Below, piece after piece: positions 1-12,171 of a stretch of DNA of 64,000 nt (positions are counted from its first letter, which is position 1; each line of letters starts with the position of its first letter). Under the pieces are notes generated by a model. The model was not told the origin of the DNA. It did not search any database and was given only the letters and a program-made list of their open reading frames with translations. The DNA lies in contig CAUEEP010000758.1 of assembly GCA_958450365.1 (NCBI GenBank), forward strand, positions 2,192,565-2,256,564, given 5' to 3'. The stretch comes from Mesorhabditis belari (taxonomy: Eukaryota; Nematoda; Chromadorea; Rhabditida; Rhabditidae). The position numbers and the translations under genes were made by a program.

Positions 1-419
1 AGACAAAACGGCTAGATCAAATTACAGAAAATTGTCGATTTTTCTCTTTGTATAACTCCGTCCGTTTGTTTCCACAAGCTCTGGTATGTCAAAATTTCGA
101 TTCTACGCCCTAAAATTACCTAGAAAAACAACTTTTAGCATAGAAATTGGTTAATATTAGCTTTTTAGAGCTTTTTTAAAACGCAAAAAAGGTGCGCTAA
201 TGGGCTAAGTGCGGAAAAAAAGGTGCGCAAATGTCCGGGTGCGCAAAAAGAACGTCGCATTTGTCGCACTTCCCCAAACCTGCGCAAAAAAATTGCTTTT
301 ATATTTTTTCGCGCAGGCGCACTTTTTAGAAAACGCATTACTCGACAATTAGGCGAGCCGAGTTGGTGACGATTTTACGGTTTCCAAGCTTTTGCAAAAG
401 CTCAACACTCTAATCCCCC

Positions 420-542
420 ACTAGATCTCATCGTCAGCTACATTTCCCGACCCCACATCAATAGGTTCTGATAAGCGGTTCTCGAGATTTCGAGCAATTT
501 AGGCGACGTTCAGGGTGCACTACTATTAGAGAAAATACGGTA
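420..542 (+). repeat. 123-bp direct repeat, left copy
   Basis: Begins ACTAGATCTCATCG and ends AAATACGGTA. The second copy at 653-775 differs at about three bases. The 110 bp between the copies contain a tRNA-like sequence. Confidence 0.88.
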
Positions 543-618
543 CTTGGCCAGCTGGCCGACTGGTTAAGGAGTTTTGTCTCTTAAGCGGATGGTCGAGGGT
601 TCCAAACACGCTGGCAAG
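543..618 (+). repeat. tRNA-Lys(CUU)-like pseudogene
   Basis: 76 nt, tRNA size. The ends CTTGGCCAGC and GCTG-GCAAG pair except for one bulged G. The D arm reads GGCCGACTGGTTAAGG, the anticodon loop CTCTTAA (anticodon CTT) on a weak five-pair stem. The T loop is TTCCAAA, lacking the invariant purine-A, and the T stem does not pair well. It looks like a decayed tRNA or SINE head. Confidence 0.5.
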
Positions 619-652
619 ATAAGGCAAGATCACAAGATCATTTTAACAACCA

Positions 653-775
653 ACTAGATCTTATCGTCAGCTACCTTTCCCGACCCCACATCAATAGGTT
701 CTGATAAGCGGTTCTCGAGATTTCGAGCAATTTAGGCGACGCTCAGGGTGCACTACTATTAGAGAAAATACGGTA
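653..775 (+). repeat. 123-bp direct repeat, right copy
   Basis: Near-identical to 420-542, same orientation. Confidence 0.88.
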
Positions 776-1380
776 TAAACATATTCTAAAATCTTTACAA
801 ATCTTATCAAGTAGTATTTTTGTATTTCTCTTTCTCTAATCTCTTCGATGAATTCATGTGAGAAAAATTTGTGGATAATCCAGCAGATTATCTTCAAGGG
901 AATGTTAGACGAAAAAAAAATGGGATTTTCTTGATAAATGTCAAAAATGGCAGAGAGAAACACGTGGTGAGAAAAGTTTTCATAATCACAAAAAGCATTT
1001 AAGCAAGGCTTCAAATGAAGATTGAGAAACATCAAAATATCAGTGATTCATTATTAGACTTTTCGTCAAAGTTAGTGCCGAATTGAAGGTGGATTACGGT
1101 AGAAAATAACGAGAAATAGTCGAATATTGCGTTTAAACTCTGATCTTTATTTGGCACTAAATTTGGATTTTATGGAAAGAGTACAAAAGGGAAATTAGGT
1201 TCGAGGTGAATGCTTGAAAACGACTTTCTGGCATACTCCACCAGAATTTGCTTCAAGGCAAATTTAATCCAGCTACAAATTTAGTCCAAAACCAGGCCAG
1301 ACCTAGCTTCTGTCTTGTCTTGACTTCTTTCTTCCTTTCCTTCTTTCCTTTCTTCTCCTCCTTATCTTTCCTTCTTTATC

Positions 1381-1463
1381 TTGGCAAGTTAAGGTACCGG
1401 TTAGAGCAGAAAAGGAAAGTAAAAGGTCGAAGGTTCAATCCCTTCTCTGCTTTTTCTTGCCAA
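1381..1463 (+). repeat. tRNA-like segment with paired ends
   Basis: TTGGCAAG at 1381-1388 pairs perfectly with CTTGCCAA at 1456-1463; between them are an A box-like GGTACCGGTTAGAGC and a B box GGTTCAATCCC. The arms do not form a full cloverleaf. Confidence 0.45.
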
Positions 1464-1628
1464 TTCTTTCACTTCTTTGTTACAGGGCTTGGTTGGAACA
1501 GTTCTACACTTCATTTATCTTTTTCACATCGATAAATCAGTGCACCGGAAAGCATGCGTTTACTTAAAGTGCTCAAAGTTTACTTTAAATCCAAACAATA
1601 CAAGTTTCACCGGGAGTTTCACTTTCAA

Positions 1629-1741
1629 ATGAGTGGATCCAGTAAAATAGAGCGAATAAAATTTGTTGTCTTTAAAAGATGGATAATTTTGAAAACTACC
1701 GTTCTCTTTTCTTCAGATGTGTGCGTTTCAACTTAATATTA
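1629..1741 (+). repeat. 113-bp dispersed repeat, copy 1
   Basis: From GAGTGGATCCAGTAAAATAG to CAACTTAATATTA. An inverted copy at 11718-11828 is nearly identical and lies between MITE A copies 2 and 3. Confidence 0.8.
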
Positions 1742-2457
1742 GGTAATTTGATTCCTCTTATCGAAAGATCGAAAGATTACGATTTTTTTCCAAAATATCC
1801 ATCTTTTAAGGATCCTTGAGGAACCTTTGATCGAATATTTCAGTAAAAATTTCGTGAGAATGGGTGAACTTTTTGATGTTTGCCTGGCCAAATGGATATG
1901 CTGCAGCAAAACAAAACGGGGAATTGAAGAAGAAAAGTTTTAGAATCTTTCAAAATAAAACGAAAAATATTATTTGTGATCTTTTCTCATCCTTGAGAGA
2001 ACTCTTTTTTGAGGGGAAATCTCGTAGAAAGATTCGATTATTCTTTTCTTTTTTCTCCACATGATTTCTTCACTTACCAATAAAAAAAGAAGTGTTTACT
2101 TGAATAAATATCGAAAAAAACAAACAAATGAGTAAGCAATTGAATCTGAAAAATGACCAAAGTTTTTTAATTTAAGAATTCTATAAATAGAAGTAAAATA
2201 ATAATTTATTGGTATATATAGAAACTTTCTAAGTTATTTATATATTTATAAATAAAGAACAACAATCAGGTCATAAGATATAAGATGTTATAAAAGACTT
2301 GAAGATCTGATAGATCCGAAGATCTATCAGTCACAAAAGGTGTCATGATCCGAAGAGCACCTTGAAAAGGTTTAATGAAAAGGTTCTGGTGCACCATTTT
2401 GTTCTCCTTAAAAAGATCAAGTGTTTTTTTCAATGTTTAATTCTTCCACCCGGTTTC

Positions 2458-2728
2458 TTACCGTAAATACTGTAATAGTACCCCACCCCCATAATGACGG
2501 TGCGGAGTGTTGCGTAGTCTAGCTTTGAACGAGTTTTTCTCGACACTGGTTGAAGCTAAAATCTTCATTTTGGTATCAAAAAATAGCCCTGAATTTCAGC
2601 TATTTTTTGATACCAAAGACGCATTTTTTGGAAGTACGGGCGCTTTGAAAAATACTAAAAAACTTTTGCGACTAGCGACGACGAGACTGTACGAGGGGGG
2701 TGGGGTACTATTACAGTATTTACGGTAA
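2458..2728. mobile_element. MITE family A, copy 1
   Basis: Terminal inverted repeats of 33 bp with ends TTACCGTAAATACTGTAATA and its complement, continuing into a C-rich CCCCACCCCC. An inner hairpin has arms reading TTGGTATCAAAAAATAGC. About 270 bp, no coding capacity. Confidence 0.85.
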
Positions 2729-5700
2729 TGACCGAAGTCACTCAAACGGTTGGCATAAGCCGTGTGGTTAAAGATATAGAAATCTGGTTTTGTCCCCAAG
2801 TCAAGTCTGGGATGTGACACTGAGTCAGACTCGTCAGTTGACGCCCAGTGTAACGTATTTAGAGAAGAAAATGTAAGTATAGAAAAAATGAAAAAACTCT
2901 GGTTCTGGTTCTAACCAAAATCTTCTCTGATTCACTCTTATAGGGGAAATTTTTGGGGGAAGAGGCGGAAATTGGGCTTTTCATTGAAAAAAAGGCGTGG
3001 TGAAGTAGAAAATGATCGCAAAACACAGCTGAAAGCTGAAAGATTTTAAAAGTTAAAAAAGCAAAAATAAGAAAACGAACTACGCCTGTTTATCTCACGT
3101 GCAGAAATCCGCTTACAATTGGATAATCCATGCGAAAAGCAAGGTTAATTTGTGTGAGATTGTTTATGAAATTGGCAGACTATTTTAAAAAAACTATTAG
3201 TTATTTATATGACTTTCCATTTTATAGAAAAAATTCTATACCAGGGCTGATCTCAAAAATCTCAAAATTTTCATCGGTTTTAAATCTTCAACTTTTTGGC
3301 TTTTAAAATGAACATTCACAAGTAGGCTAGTGTTTAAAAAAGCTTTAAACTAATTTTAAACTAACTAATTTCAAACTTGGATTCAACAATCGTTCAACGA
3401 TTACTGCCCGATGTTACATTCAAGATGATAACGATGAAACCTTTTGACTTTCATTTAGCAATGTTTGTTAGATTGAGTTCCTCTAAAAACGTTCTAAAAT
3501 GTGCAATCAGAAACAAAACCACCGTAACCCTATAGTCATCGGAAATTTAAGTCGTTTTAATTCAATTTCGAAATTTGAAAACAATGATAACTTTAGTGAA
3601 GCAAGAGGTTTATCAATGTTGTCATTGAAAGGTCTGAGCTTGCGAGTAATCGAGCCAATTGTTCAGAAGAAGAATAAATCACAGTATTATCCAAATTTGC
3701 CAAACTTTTATATTTATCCCATCAAAACTGACCGTTTCCAATTTGCTTTCCCTATTCTTTAAAAAAACTTTATCCCATGAGAAAATATCCAAATCTCTTT
3801 TGTTTTTTCTCGCAAATCCATCAAAATTTTCCCCTCAAATTTCCCGATTTCTGTCGTCGTTATGGCAGCAATTTTCGCTCAAAAAAAAGAGAGCCCATTT
3901 TGGCCCAGATAAAAAATATTGGGGAAAATTTTCGGAAGGAAAATCACAACAAAACCATCACTCTGGGTAACGGAAATCAGAAAAGAAATCGGGGGAAACG
4001 GATGGGGAAGGAGGAGTTCAATCCTGAAGCAACAGCTACAGTAGTCGCATCGATTAGAATGCGAAAGATGAGTTTTAAAGTCAGAAAGGGCACGTAGCTC
4101 ATCAGTTTCGAAATTTTACGGCTTTCGGTCTAGGCCGAATCGATTCTGGATCAAGAAACAAAACATCAGTCTTGAGAAAATCGAGAAACTCAATTCAGAT
4201 CGCATTTTTCTTCCAGTTTGGCTACAGCTTAAGTAACACAATGGTTCGACGGAATTTGAGGCGGAAATACAAAAAAAAATTGGGGAAAAATCAATCTCAG
4301 GAATTTGGGCATAACGACGCCATCACACCAGAAAATCGGCTCAGTCGCCCGCCCTCCTCTCAATCCAAAAGGGAACACCTATCTATCGGGAGCGTGTGCC
4401 AGAAAGCGAGCGATTGTGCGCGCTCACAGAGAGCAGTCATTTTAATGAGTCTATCAAGTATTGGATCACTCTATCCCTATTCCTATGACGATAATTCATG
4501 CTCATGATGACAACCGAGCCCTAGGGTTGCTTAAACAGACAGCTTAAACAGTCTGTAGGCCAAACCAGGCTAGATTTTCTTGTAAAACCGGTTCATTGTC
4601 ACAAGAAAATAACAGTTTTAGTGCGCCAGAAGGGGTGTGTTTGCAAGCACAAAGTACTTTTACAATTCAATTCCAGCATAAATTTTGTCATACCAAATCA
4701 GACACCAAAAATGGACCAGGAAGAAAATTCGAAGAAATTGGTGGAGGTGCTTGATTTCTGAGAGTATCAACAAATTCTTGTAATCCAAAATGTCCCACTA
4801 AATAAAAGAAAAGACCTAATAAAATGGGAGTGATGGAGCAGAAAAAAAAAACAAGAATCCTTAAAAAAAAAAGGCGACAATCCGTTTAAGGATCCCTAAA
4901 ATTAGAAGAAATTTGGGGTAAAGGGGAAAGGACAAAACGGAAAATGGAAATGGATTGAAAGAATTCGACAGACGGAGGGGAGATTCTCCTTTTGAGGTGC
5001 TAAAATTAACAATTTCTACATTTCTACACCCGCTAAGCGAATTATCGAGAATGCTTTGGACAAAGAAAAACGATTGAATGAATCAATGGGTGAGCAAGGA
5101 TTTGGTGAGTATATGTGTTTCATTTTTTGACTCAAAACCTTGACAAGGGTGAGCAGGGATGTTTCAAACGAGAATTTCTTGGGCTAAGCTCGGGGCAGGA
5201 CTAACCAATTCTCTTATTTTGTGGTCAGGTCAGACCTGAACCAGGACAGTCCTTTCTGTGAACAAGCCTGCAATAAAGCAATGCTTGAGTAAGAGGGATT
5301 TCTAAATGACTTTAGATTAGATTTCTAAATTCTTGCTGACTCAGACCAGACTTGGGCCACATTTTAGACTAGATCTAGCTTGGTACTAGTTTAGCCAACT
5401 GACCAGTTTGGCTCATTCCTGATCGCGAGCTGAATAAACGATGAATATGTATATGGATTTTGTCTTAAAGCCTCACTTAACTTGTCGTTTTGTTAGATCT
5501 ACACAACTTTTAACCCTTCACCCAAATCTATCTGTCATCTATCTGCCATCTATCTACCAATTAGTCTACATTAAATAGTTGAAAGAGGTTGGCTAGCAGT
5601 GAAGCCCAAAGCTCGATTATTACCTAGTTATCCAAGCTCTGAAGTCGACGAACTGAATAAAAAATTGATTTGAAAAGTGAGAATCGAAAATAATAAACTC

Positions 5701-6161
5701 AACTATTCTCATACCAAAAAATCAACAAGGAACTTTTCTTTCAGGGAAAAATTTCAGATGGTTGTCAAAATCGAAGGTAAAAGGGGGAAGAATGCGTGAA
5801 AGCGAGAGGAACTTGTGTCCCTTTCTTTTTTTTTCCCTTTCTCGAATTATTTCCCCCTGAAATCCCAAACACTTTCTATTTGTGGGGAAATTTTCACATT
5901 GCGTTTGGGGAAAAGGGGAATACGTGCAAATTGAAGTGTGAGATGTCATGTGCGAGTGTTTAGCTTTTTCCCTATATTGAGAAGATTTCGTAACATTAAG
6001 CTCAAGATGCCGAATACTGGCCAATGTTCAGTCCATATGCTAGGTGTTCATACTGGGCACAAGTTCGTAATTCTAAAACGGCATAGGAAAACGAACGAAA
6101 GCACGGCTTGTTCAATTGTAAGCATGATCTAGCTTGGACCTAAGTAGTCCAACTAGGGATA

Positions 6162-6341
6162 TGCGAAACTGGTTGGCCAGACTTGACCAGAGCTCAGTGC
6201 GAAACTGGTTGGCCAGACTTGACCAGAGCTCAGTGCGAAACTGGTTGGCCAGACTTGACCAGAGCTCAGTGTTAAACTGGTTGACCAGACTTGACCAGAG
6301 CTCAGTGCTAAACTGGTTGACCAGACTTGATCAGAGCGCAG
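6162..6341 (+). repeat. 36-bp tandem repeat, five copies
   Basis: Unit starts TGCGAAACTGGTTGGCCAGA and ends CAGAGCTCAG; copies 4 and 5 carry a few changes. 36 is a multiple of three, so a reading frame of 122 codons (6134-6502) crosses it as a repeated NWLARLDQSSVR; there is no other sign that this frame is a gene. Confidence 0.9.
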
Positions 6342-7294
6342 TGGCCCGACTCCAAGCTAAGCCTAGTTCAAATACCACCCGGCCAGTGCATATGCAGCCA
6401 TGGTCTAGTCCCAACTTAATATTATTGAAAATTCAAAAAGTTAAGCAAAAAATATCCAAACCGACGATCGCTATTGATATGTTTAACTCCTATTTCTATT
6501 GAAGAAAGTGAGAATAGGCCCGTTGGGGAGGAGTCTTGAACGCTCGGCGAAAGGCGGACTCCATAGAATCCATTCAATCCCACCTCTTCTACTCTGGATC
6601 TCTGGATATAACGGTATCCTCAAAATTGATAGGTAATGAATTTACAATGATATACGATCGCAAACTTGATCTTAAATCTATTTTTATACAACTTTTGAAA
6701 AGGATTTTTCTTTTGAAAGTGAATCCAATATCTAATTGTGGTTTCATTAAATGAAAGAGGGGAAAGTCTTCGAGAGATGAAAAGCGCCAAAATGAGAATT
6801 ATAATGAGTGGGGGACATGAAAAAGAGACAAAAATATAGAATAGAAGAGGGATGGATATGAAATATTCATCTGCCCATCTCACATACAAGGCTTTTCCAT
6901 TCTCTTTCATCCTTTTCCCTTAATCACACCAAACAACGTCAACAACATTCCATTTTTTGTTGGAGAAAGTGGGATACTTTCTTGGGGATCAATGGCAAGA
7001 GATAAAGAAAGAATTGGTTAGATATTCTAGCGTTTTGTCTATGGGACAACTGGTATATAGGGATGTTCTAATCGGGTCTTGCTAGAGAGAACTCACCGTG
7101 GCTTTTCAAAACAAGACCCAGACCATCTTGTAGAGAATTTCATGGGGAATCTGATGCAGTTTTTGTTTTTGCTCTTGAGATTTGTAATTTGGATATTTGG
7201 ATATTTGAATATTTCAGACTTATATTTGATTTGAATATTTGGCAAAAATGCTTTTGGCATGTCTATTTGAGGTGTCCACCCGCTCACCCGACAA

Positions 7295-7378
7295 TTCCAC
7301 GGTGGTGTAGTGGAAAAGAGGCTTGTATCTAGGGCAAGCTGTGCACCTTCTCCTCAGGATCAATGCCCTTTCGCGGGT
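7295..7378 (+). repeat. tRNA-like remnant
   Basis: GGTGGTGTAGTGG resembles an A box and GGATCAATGCC a decayed B box, followed by a T-rich stretch. Confidence 0.35.
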
Positions 7379-7805
7379 AAATCTTTTTGTTTATTGATGT
7401 ATTTTCTTCATTTTGTTTTGTTTTTATTTTCTATTGTATATTTCACCAAAATAAATAGTTGGGGAAACATTTATTTTAGGGTTTAGTTAGTTAGGGTCAA
7501 ACCCGATCAGAAGCCAGTTACAACTTCCACAGCAAAACTAGGTTATAACAAACCTAGCTGCTGGCCTGACACTGATCTTTCTTGTCCAGCCTGGAAAAAT
7601 TGGAATACCAGGTCGTATGGATAGAAGTACACATGAAAAAAGGCTCGGGCAAACAAATTGACCAAACCATTTATTCCGGTCAGGTGCATATCTATTATAC
7701 AAAGTCAAGCATTCAGCCTCAAGTTTAGCACATAAAGGGTAGATGTTTGTTTCCACCAAGTTTGGCTTATGAATCAAGAGATACGTCAAGAGATAAGCTA
7801 CACAA

Positions 7806-8240
7806 CGGGACCATGAAGATTGGGTAAAAACAAAATTTGCGCCGAATGGAATTGCCATTTACAAGGGCCTTCGCTTTGTGCGAGTCTGGTATCAAAATGT
7901 AGCCCTTCAATTGGGCTACACGATGTTATAAAAAGCTTTTAGAAAAACAGTTGTTTAGTACAAGAAAAATGGCCGCAAAGTGAGAGTACCGACTGTACAT
8001 CGTAATAATAACAACGACGTACCGTCTTTCGTATGGGTGTGTAGTGTTGATACTCTCACTTTGCGGCCATTTTTCTTGTACTAAACAACAGTTTTTCTAA
8101 AAGCTTTTTATATCATCGTGTAGCCCAATTGAAGGGCTACATTTTGATACCAGACTCGCACAAAGCGAAGGCCCTTGCAAATGGCAATTCCATTCGGCGC
8201 AAATTTTGTTTTTACACAGCGGCGCAATCCTCATGGTCCC
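7806..8240. mobile_element. Long foldback element with 185-bp arms
   Basis: Left arm 7806-7990 and right arm 8050-8240 are inverted copies with few mismatches and a 10-base gap; the spacer is about 60 bp. Shared core words are AAATGGCCGCAAAGTGAGAG and GACTCGCACAAAGCGAAGG in opposite orientations. Confidence 0.88.
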
Positions 8241-8429
8241 TATACAACGAAGAGGTGTGAGTCAACCCATCATAGCCTTTAAAGAATAGTCAACTTCGAA
8301 TTTATTCAGTCATTATTCATCACCAAAATAGATCTCCTCCTTTATCAGAAAAATAATTTTCAAATAAAAACCTTGAATACAATGGTACTTGTATTACCCT
8401 AAAGTCGCGAGTATAAGTTCTGTTTGGTT

Positions 8430-8508
8430 TTCGCATGCAAATTGACGGCTGTCTCCGGTGCGGTGTGTCGAGGGTTCGAACCCCGCTGCAGCATAACTTT
8501 TTTGCTTT
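8430..8508 (+). repeat. tRNA-like remnant with intact B box
   Basis: GAGGGTTCGAACCCCGC gives a four-of-five-pair T stem with a perfect consensus loop. The 5' half is not tRNA-like. The 3' tail CTTTTTTGCTTTTTAAGAAC resembles the tail of the 58.85-kb tRNA-like segment. Confidence 0.45.
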
Positions 8509-9046
8509 TTAAGAACAATAATAGAAGTAAATTTATTGAGGGTTATAGCAATTTTATGCTGTTATTTGTTGCTCCGGGCGTGGCTCGGCGCGTCCGCCCT
8601 GCTCCTCTCCGGTGCTCAGTCTTATGGATCCCTCCCTGGCCTCTTCATCCGGCCAAAGTCCACGTCGACGGTCGAAAGAGATGCTTTCCAGCGTCTTCTT
8701 CAACACTATCGTCTGGATGTATCCATGCACATAACAAATAGCAATGGTGATAGGCTGTCACCCTGTAGTATCCCGCGCTCCAAGAACAATAATAAAAGTT
8801 TATATAACAATAAAAATGTATAAAAACCCAACAAAAAGAAATTCAAAGCAATTAAAGCGAATGTAAATTAAGGCAGAACTTATACTCGGATGAACTTATA
8901 CTCGAGACTTTAGGGTAAATGCTAATGTATCATTGTATCGTCTTTCCCTCATTTTCCACAAATTTCCACCGCAAAGAGTCCCGAAGACAACGAATTTGAA
9001 AGGATTGTGTGTAAAATCGTTTCTTTTGTATTGTGTGTGTAATTAT

Positions 9047-9091
9047 GTTTCTATCTCTATTTCTATTTCTATTTCTATTTCTATTTCAGTA
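9047..9091 (+). repeat. (TTTCTA)n microsatellite
   Basis: Six to seven hexamer copies in the gene-free left part. Confidence 0.9.
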
Positions 9092-9668
9092 ATAGTTTGC
9101 TTTTTGTTAAAAAGACATCAAAGAGTACACCGAAAAATGTTTTCAATTAACGACTGGAAAAGTGAATCTTATGATCAAAAATGGGGGAATCCTTTCAAAA
9201 AAAATAATATCCCTGTAATCCCATTCAAATAGAGATATTCAGTGAAGCGTTTGAGGGGAAATTGGATGAGATTTGAGGGGAAAATGGGAAATCGAATAAA
9301 CAACTTTTGTGATTAGAGGAATGTCGTCAATTTTGAACATTTAGGTATAAAATTAGAGGCTATTTTGGAAGTCTCGAATTTCATTTGTGTCATTTGATGT
9401 CATTTGTGCTGAGAATAGGCTTAGATCGGAAGGATTTGAGGATTTCGGAGTCCGCTTTATGATGACAAAATGATGTGTGAATGGTTAGATTGAATGGAAA
9501 AGCTTTGGGTCAAATCAAAATAGAAATGGATTAGAAGATCTTGGGAGTACTGTAGATGAGCTTTCGTTGATCCGTTTTAAATCTAAATCAATCTTTGATG
9601 AAATGGAAATGATTTCATTCGAAATGGCTTGTTGTTCGGAGGGCTTTTGGAGAGAATGAAAATGGAAA

Positions 9669-9769
9669 ATATTCATCATTTCATTCACATTACAATTCTA
9701 GTAAGTACGATGGAGTACATCGCATTGTCGTACTTACTAGAATTGTAATCAGAATGAAATGATGAATAT
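9669..9769. mobile_element. Hairpin element family C, copy 1
   Basis: A 101-bp palindrome: ATATTCATCATTTCATTC to its complement, with a middle of TACAATTCTAGTAAGTACGA and its complement. Confidence 0.85.
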
Positions 9770-10173
9770 GCAATTGTGTAACTGAGTTTATGATTTCCCA
9801 TCACTAGCCAGAGTTGTTTACTCATTTTTCCTGACTAGACCAAGCTAGAAACCATTGTTGGCTTTACACGGGCTTAGTTTTAAGCTAACAATAAGCCAGG
9901 ATTGTCTTCTAATTTACCCTGGTTTACGGTCAAAAAGTCTTAGACCAAAAGCCTGAGCCTGAAGTCTAGCTTACTGCTTACTCGTAGCTTACTGTTTACC
10001 CGTAGCTTACTCGTTTGCTTACTCGTTTGGAAGATCTCTGTCCCTAACACTGACCCTTCAACTCCAAGAATACCTATTACTATCATTATATAGAGATTCT
10101 ACTGTATGTTAATCCAATAAATATCTTATATCGATATTCCTGTAAAAATAACCCAATCCTCTTCAGAAAATAG

Positions 10174-10257
10174 AAAATATTCATCATTTCATTCACATTA
10201 CAATTCTAGTAAGTACGATGGAGTACATAGCATTGTCGTACTTACTAGAATTGTAAT
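10174..10257. mobile_element. Hairpin element family C, copy 2
   Basis: Matches copy 1 500 bp away, including the flank GAAAATATTCATC, but the outermost right arm is lost. Confidence 0.82.
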
Positions 10258-10576
10258 GACTAAAGCGCTAGGGAAACTTGTGATAAAAGAATCAACACCT
10301 TCATCTCATTCATTTTTCGAGAAACTTGTGAATATTCATTGGATAAGAGCTTTGATGAATGGATTAATTTTCAAAACTAGCTTTACGAATTGATGAGAAC
10401 CATATAAAGAAGTGCACCAGAAAGGATCCGTTTTTAGTTTTGAGCACAAAGTGCGTCCCAAGCTCATAGAGAACTTAACTTTTGAAAAAATTTCGAATTT
10501 CTAAATATTCATCTAACAATTTCATAATAAAATTTAGATTAAAATCAATTGCAAGTTTTCAAAGTGGTTCCGCAAA

Positions 10577-10804
10577 TACCGTATTTCTTCGAATAGAAGA
10601 CCGGGTAAAGAGTATCATCGCGTACTCCTGCGTAGCAGCCCTTTTTAAAAATCTGTTAGCTCCTGTGGTATTTTTGAGCCATTTTCCAGCTCTATAGCAC
10701 TTGATTGAAAGCTTTTATGCAGAAAAGAAATTTTAAAAAGGGCTGCTAAGCAGGAGTACGCGATGATACTCTTTACCCGGTCTTCTATTCGAAGAAATAC
10801 GGTA
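10577..10804. mobile_element. MITE family B (75-bp terminal inverted repeats)
   Basis: Left arm 10577-10652 (TACCGTATTTCTTCGAATAG...) and right arm 10730-10804 are almost exact inverted copies, with about 75 bp between. No coding capacity. Confidence 0.85.
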
Positions 10805-11371
10805 CGTGCCGAATTCAAATTTCCCTAGTTTCCAGACAAAAATCTGGGCTCAAGCTCGAAAAGTGACCAAAATTACAATTATAAACTTGGTAATGATAAA
10901 TAACAAAAACTAGGAGATCTGTGAATGTTTTTAGAGGTTGTATACACTCTTTAGACATTATAAAAAAGAGTTGATGAAAAGATTGGTGATCGAAAGACAC
11001 GAGATGAGAAGGAAAAGGAAAAGAAGGGGAAAGAGATCTCACTCAGTTTCTCTTTTTCATAAGTATTTGCCCGTCAGTTATTTGGATATGAAAAGGGGGA
11101 CATAAAGTGAAGGAATCGAGGGAATTTGGGATTGGACCCTGGAATTATGAATCAAAGAACAAACTAAACATTATATTGAAAACATTCTGGGTATGTAGAA
11201 GCGATTCTACATGTGCTAGGCATGTGAGATCCATTTCTGGCACTTGTAGATCTAAACAGATATTGAGCCTTCTCCTTTTTGAAGTGCACTTTGTGGTTGA
11301 AAACGTGAACATACCCTTTCTGGTGCACTCAACCTTTTCTTTTCCTAGCATCAATTGTGTCAGAGAAGCAA

Positions 11372-11450
11372 AAAAGAGGTTCACTTTCTCTAGCGAGAAC
11401 GGTTTCGGGCACAAAAATTGTAAGAAAAGAAAGGCTAACCCTTTTCTTGA
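11372..11450 (+). repeat. Dispersed repeat shared with 14384-14435
   Basis: CTAGCGAGAACGGTTTCGGG and the next 35 bp recur inverted at 14384-14435. It abuts MITE A copy 2. Confidence 0.7.
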
Positions 11451-11451
11451 T

Positions 11452-11719
11452 CCGTAAATACTGTAATAGTACCCCACCCCCATCGTACAGTCGGGTAGTC
11501 GCAAAAGTTTTTTAGTATTTCATTTTTTTCAAAGTGCCCGTACTTTCAAAAAATGCGTCTTTCGTATCAAAAAATAGCCCTGAATTTCAGCTATTTTTTG
11601 ATACCTAAGCGCGCATTGTAGCATAAACCAGTGTCGAGAAAAGCGCGTCCAAAGCTAGACTACGCAACACTCCGCACCGTCATTATGGGGGTGGGGTCCA
11701 ATCACAGTATTTACGGTAA
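11452..11719. mobile_element. MITE family A, copy 2 (inverted relative to copy 1)
   Basis: Same ends and inner hairpin as the 2.5-kb copy but in the other orientation. The right end differs at a few bases (GGGGTCCAATCACAG). Confidence 0.85.
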
Positions 11720-11828
11720 TATTAAGTTGAAACGCACACATCTGAAGAAAAGATTACGGTAGTTTTCCAAATTATCCATCTTTTAAAGACAGCAAATTTT
11801 ATTCGCTCTATTTTACTGGATCCACTCG
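11718..11828 (-). repeat. 113-bp dispersed repeat, copy 2
   Basis: Reverse complement of 1629-1741 with a few substitutions, joined directly to the right end of MITE A copy 2. Confidence 0.8.
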
Positions 11829-12007
11829 TGCTTCCAAAAAATGCGTCTTTCGTATCAAAAAATAGCCCTGAATTTCAGCTATTTTTTGATACCTAAGTGC
11901 ACATTGTAGCATAAACCAATGTCGAGAAAAGCGCGTCCAAAGCTAGACTACGCAACGCTCCGCACCATCATTATGGGGCTGGGGTGCTATTACAGTATTT
12001 ACGGTAT
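11829..12007. mobile_element. MITE family A, copy 3, left end missing
   Basis: From the inner hairpin to the right terminal repeat it is nearly identical to copy 2. Its left part is replaced by a 110-bp segment (11718-11828) that also occurs at 1629-1741. Confidence 0.82.
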
Positions 12008-12171
12008 GTCTCTATTTTTCTCTAATCTAAGTAACTTTTGAGTCTGAATCTATGTTGGTTTACAAAAGATATCAAAGGTACATAAATTGGATAAAAAAGT
12101 AGCAAAATTACGATAGAAAAAGAAAGTAGAAAGCTTACTGTCGAAGGCATTGATCTACAGAGTGGTGTCGA

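Noticed and set aside
4172..4507. 111-codon plus-strand frame
   Set aside because: Low-complexity basic start, includes one diverged copy of the dispersed ~45-bp element, no similarity.
11145..11504. 119-codon minus-strand open frame
   Set aside because: It crosses two unrelated dispersed repeats and the end of a MITE and has no splice partner or family similarity.
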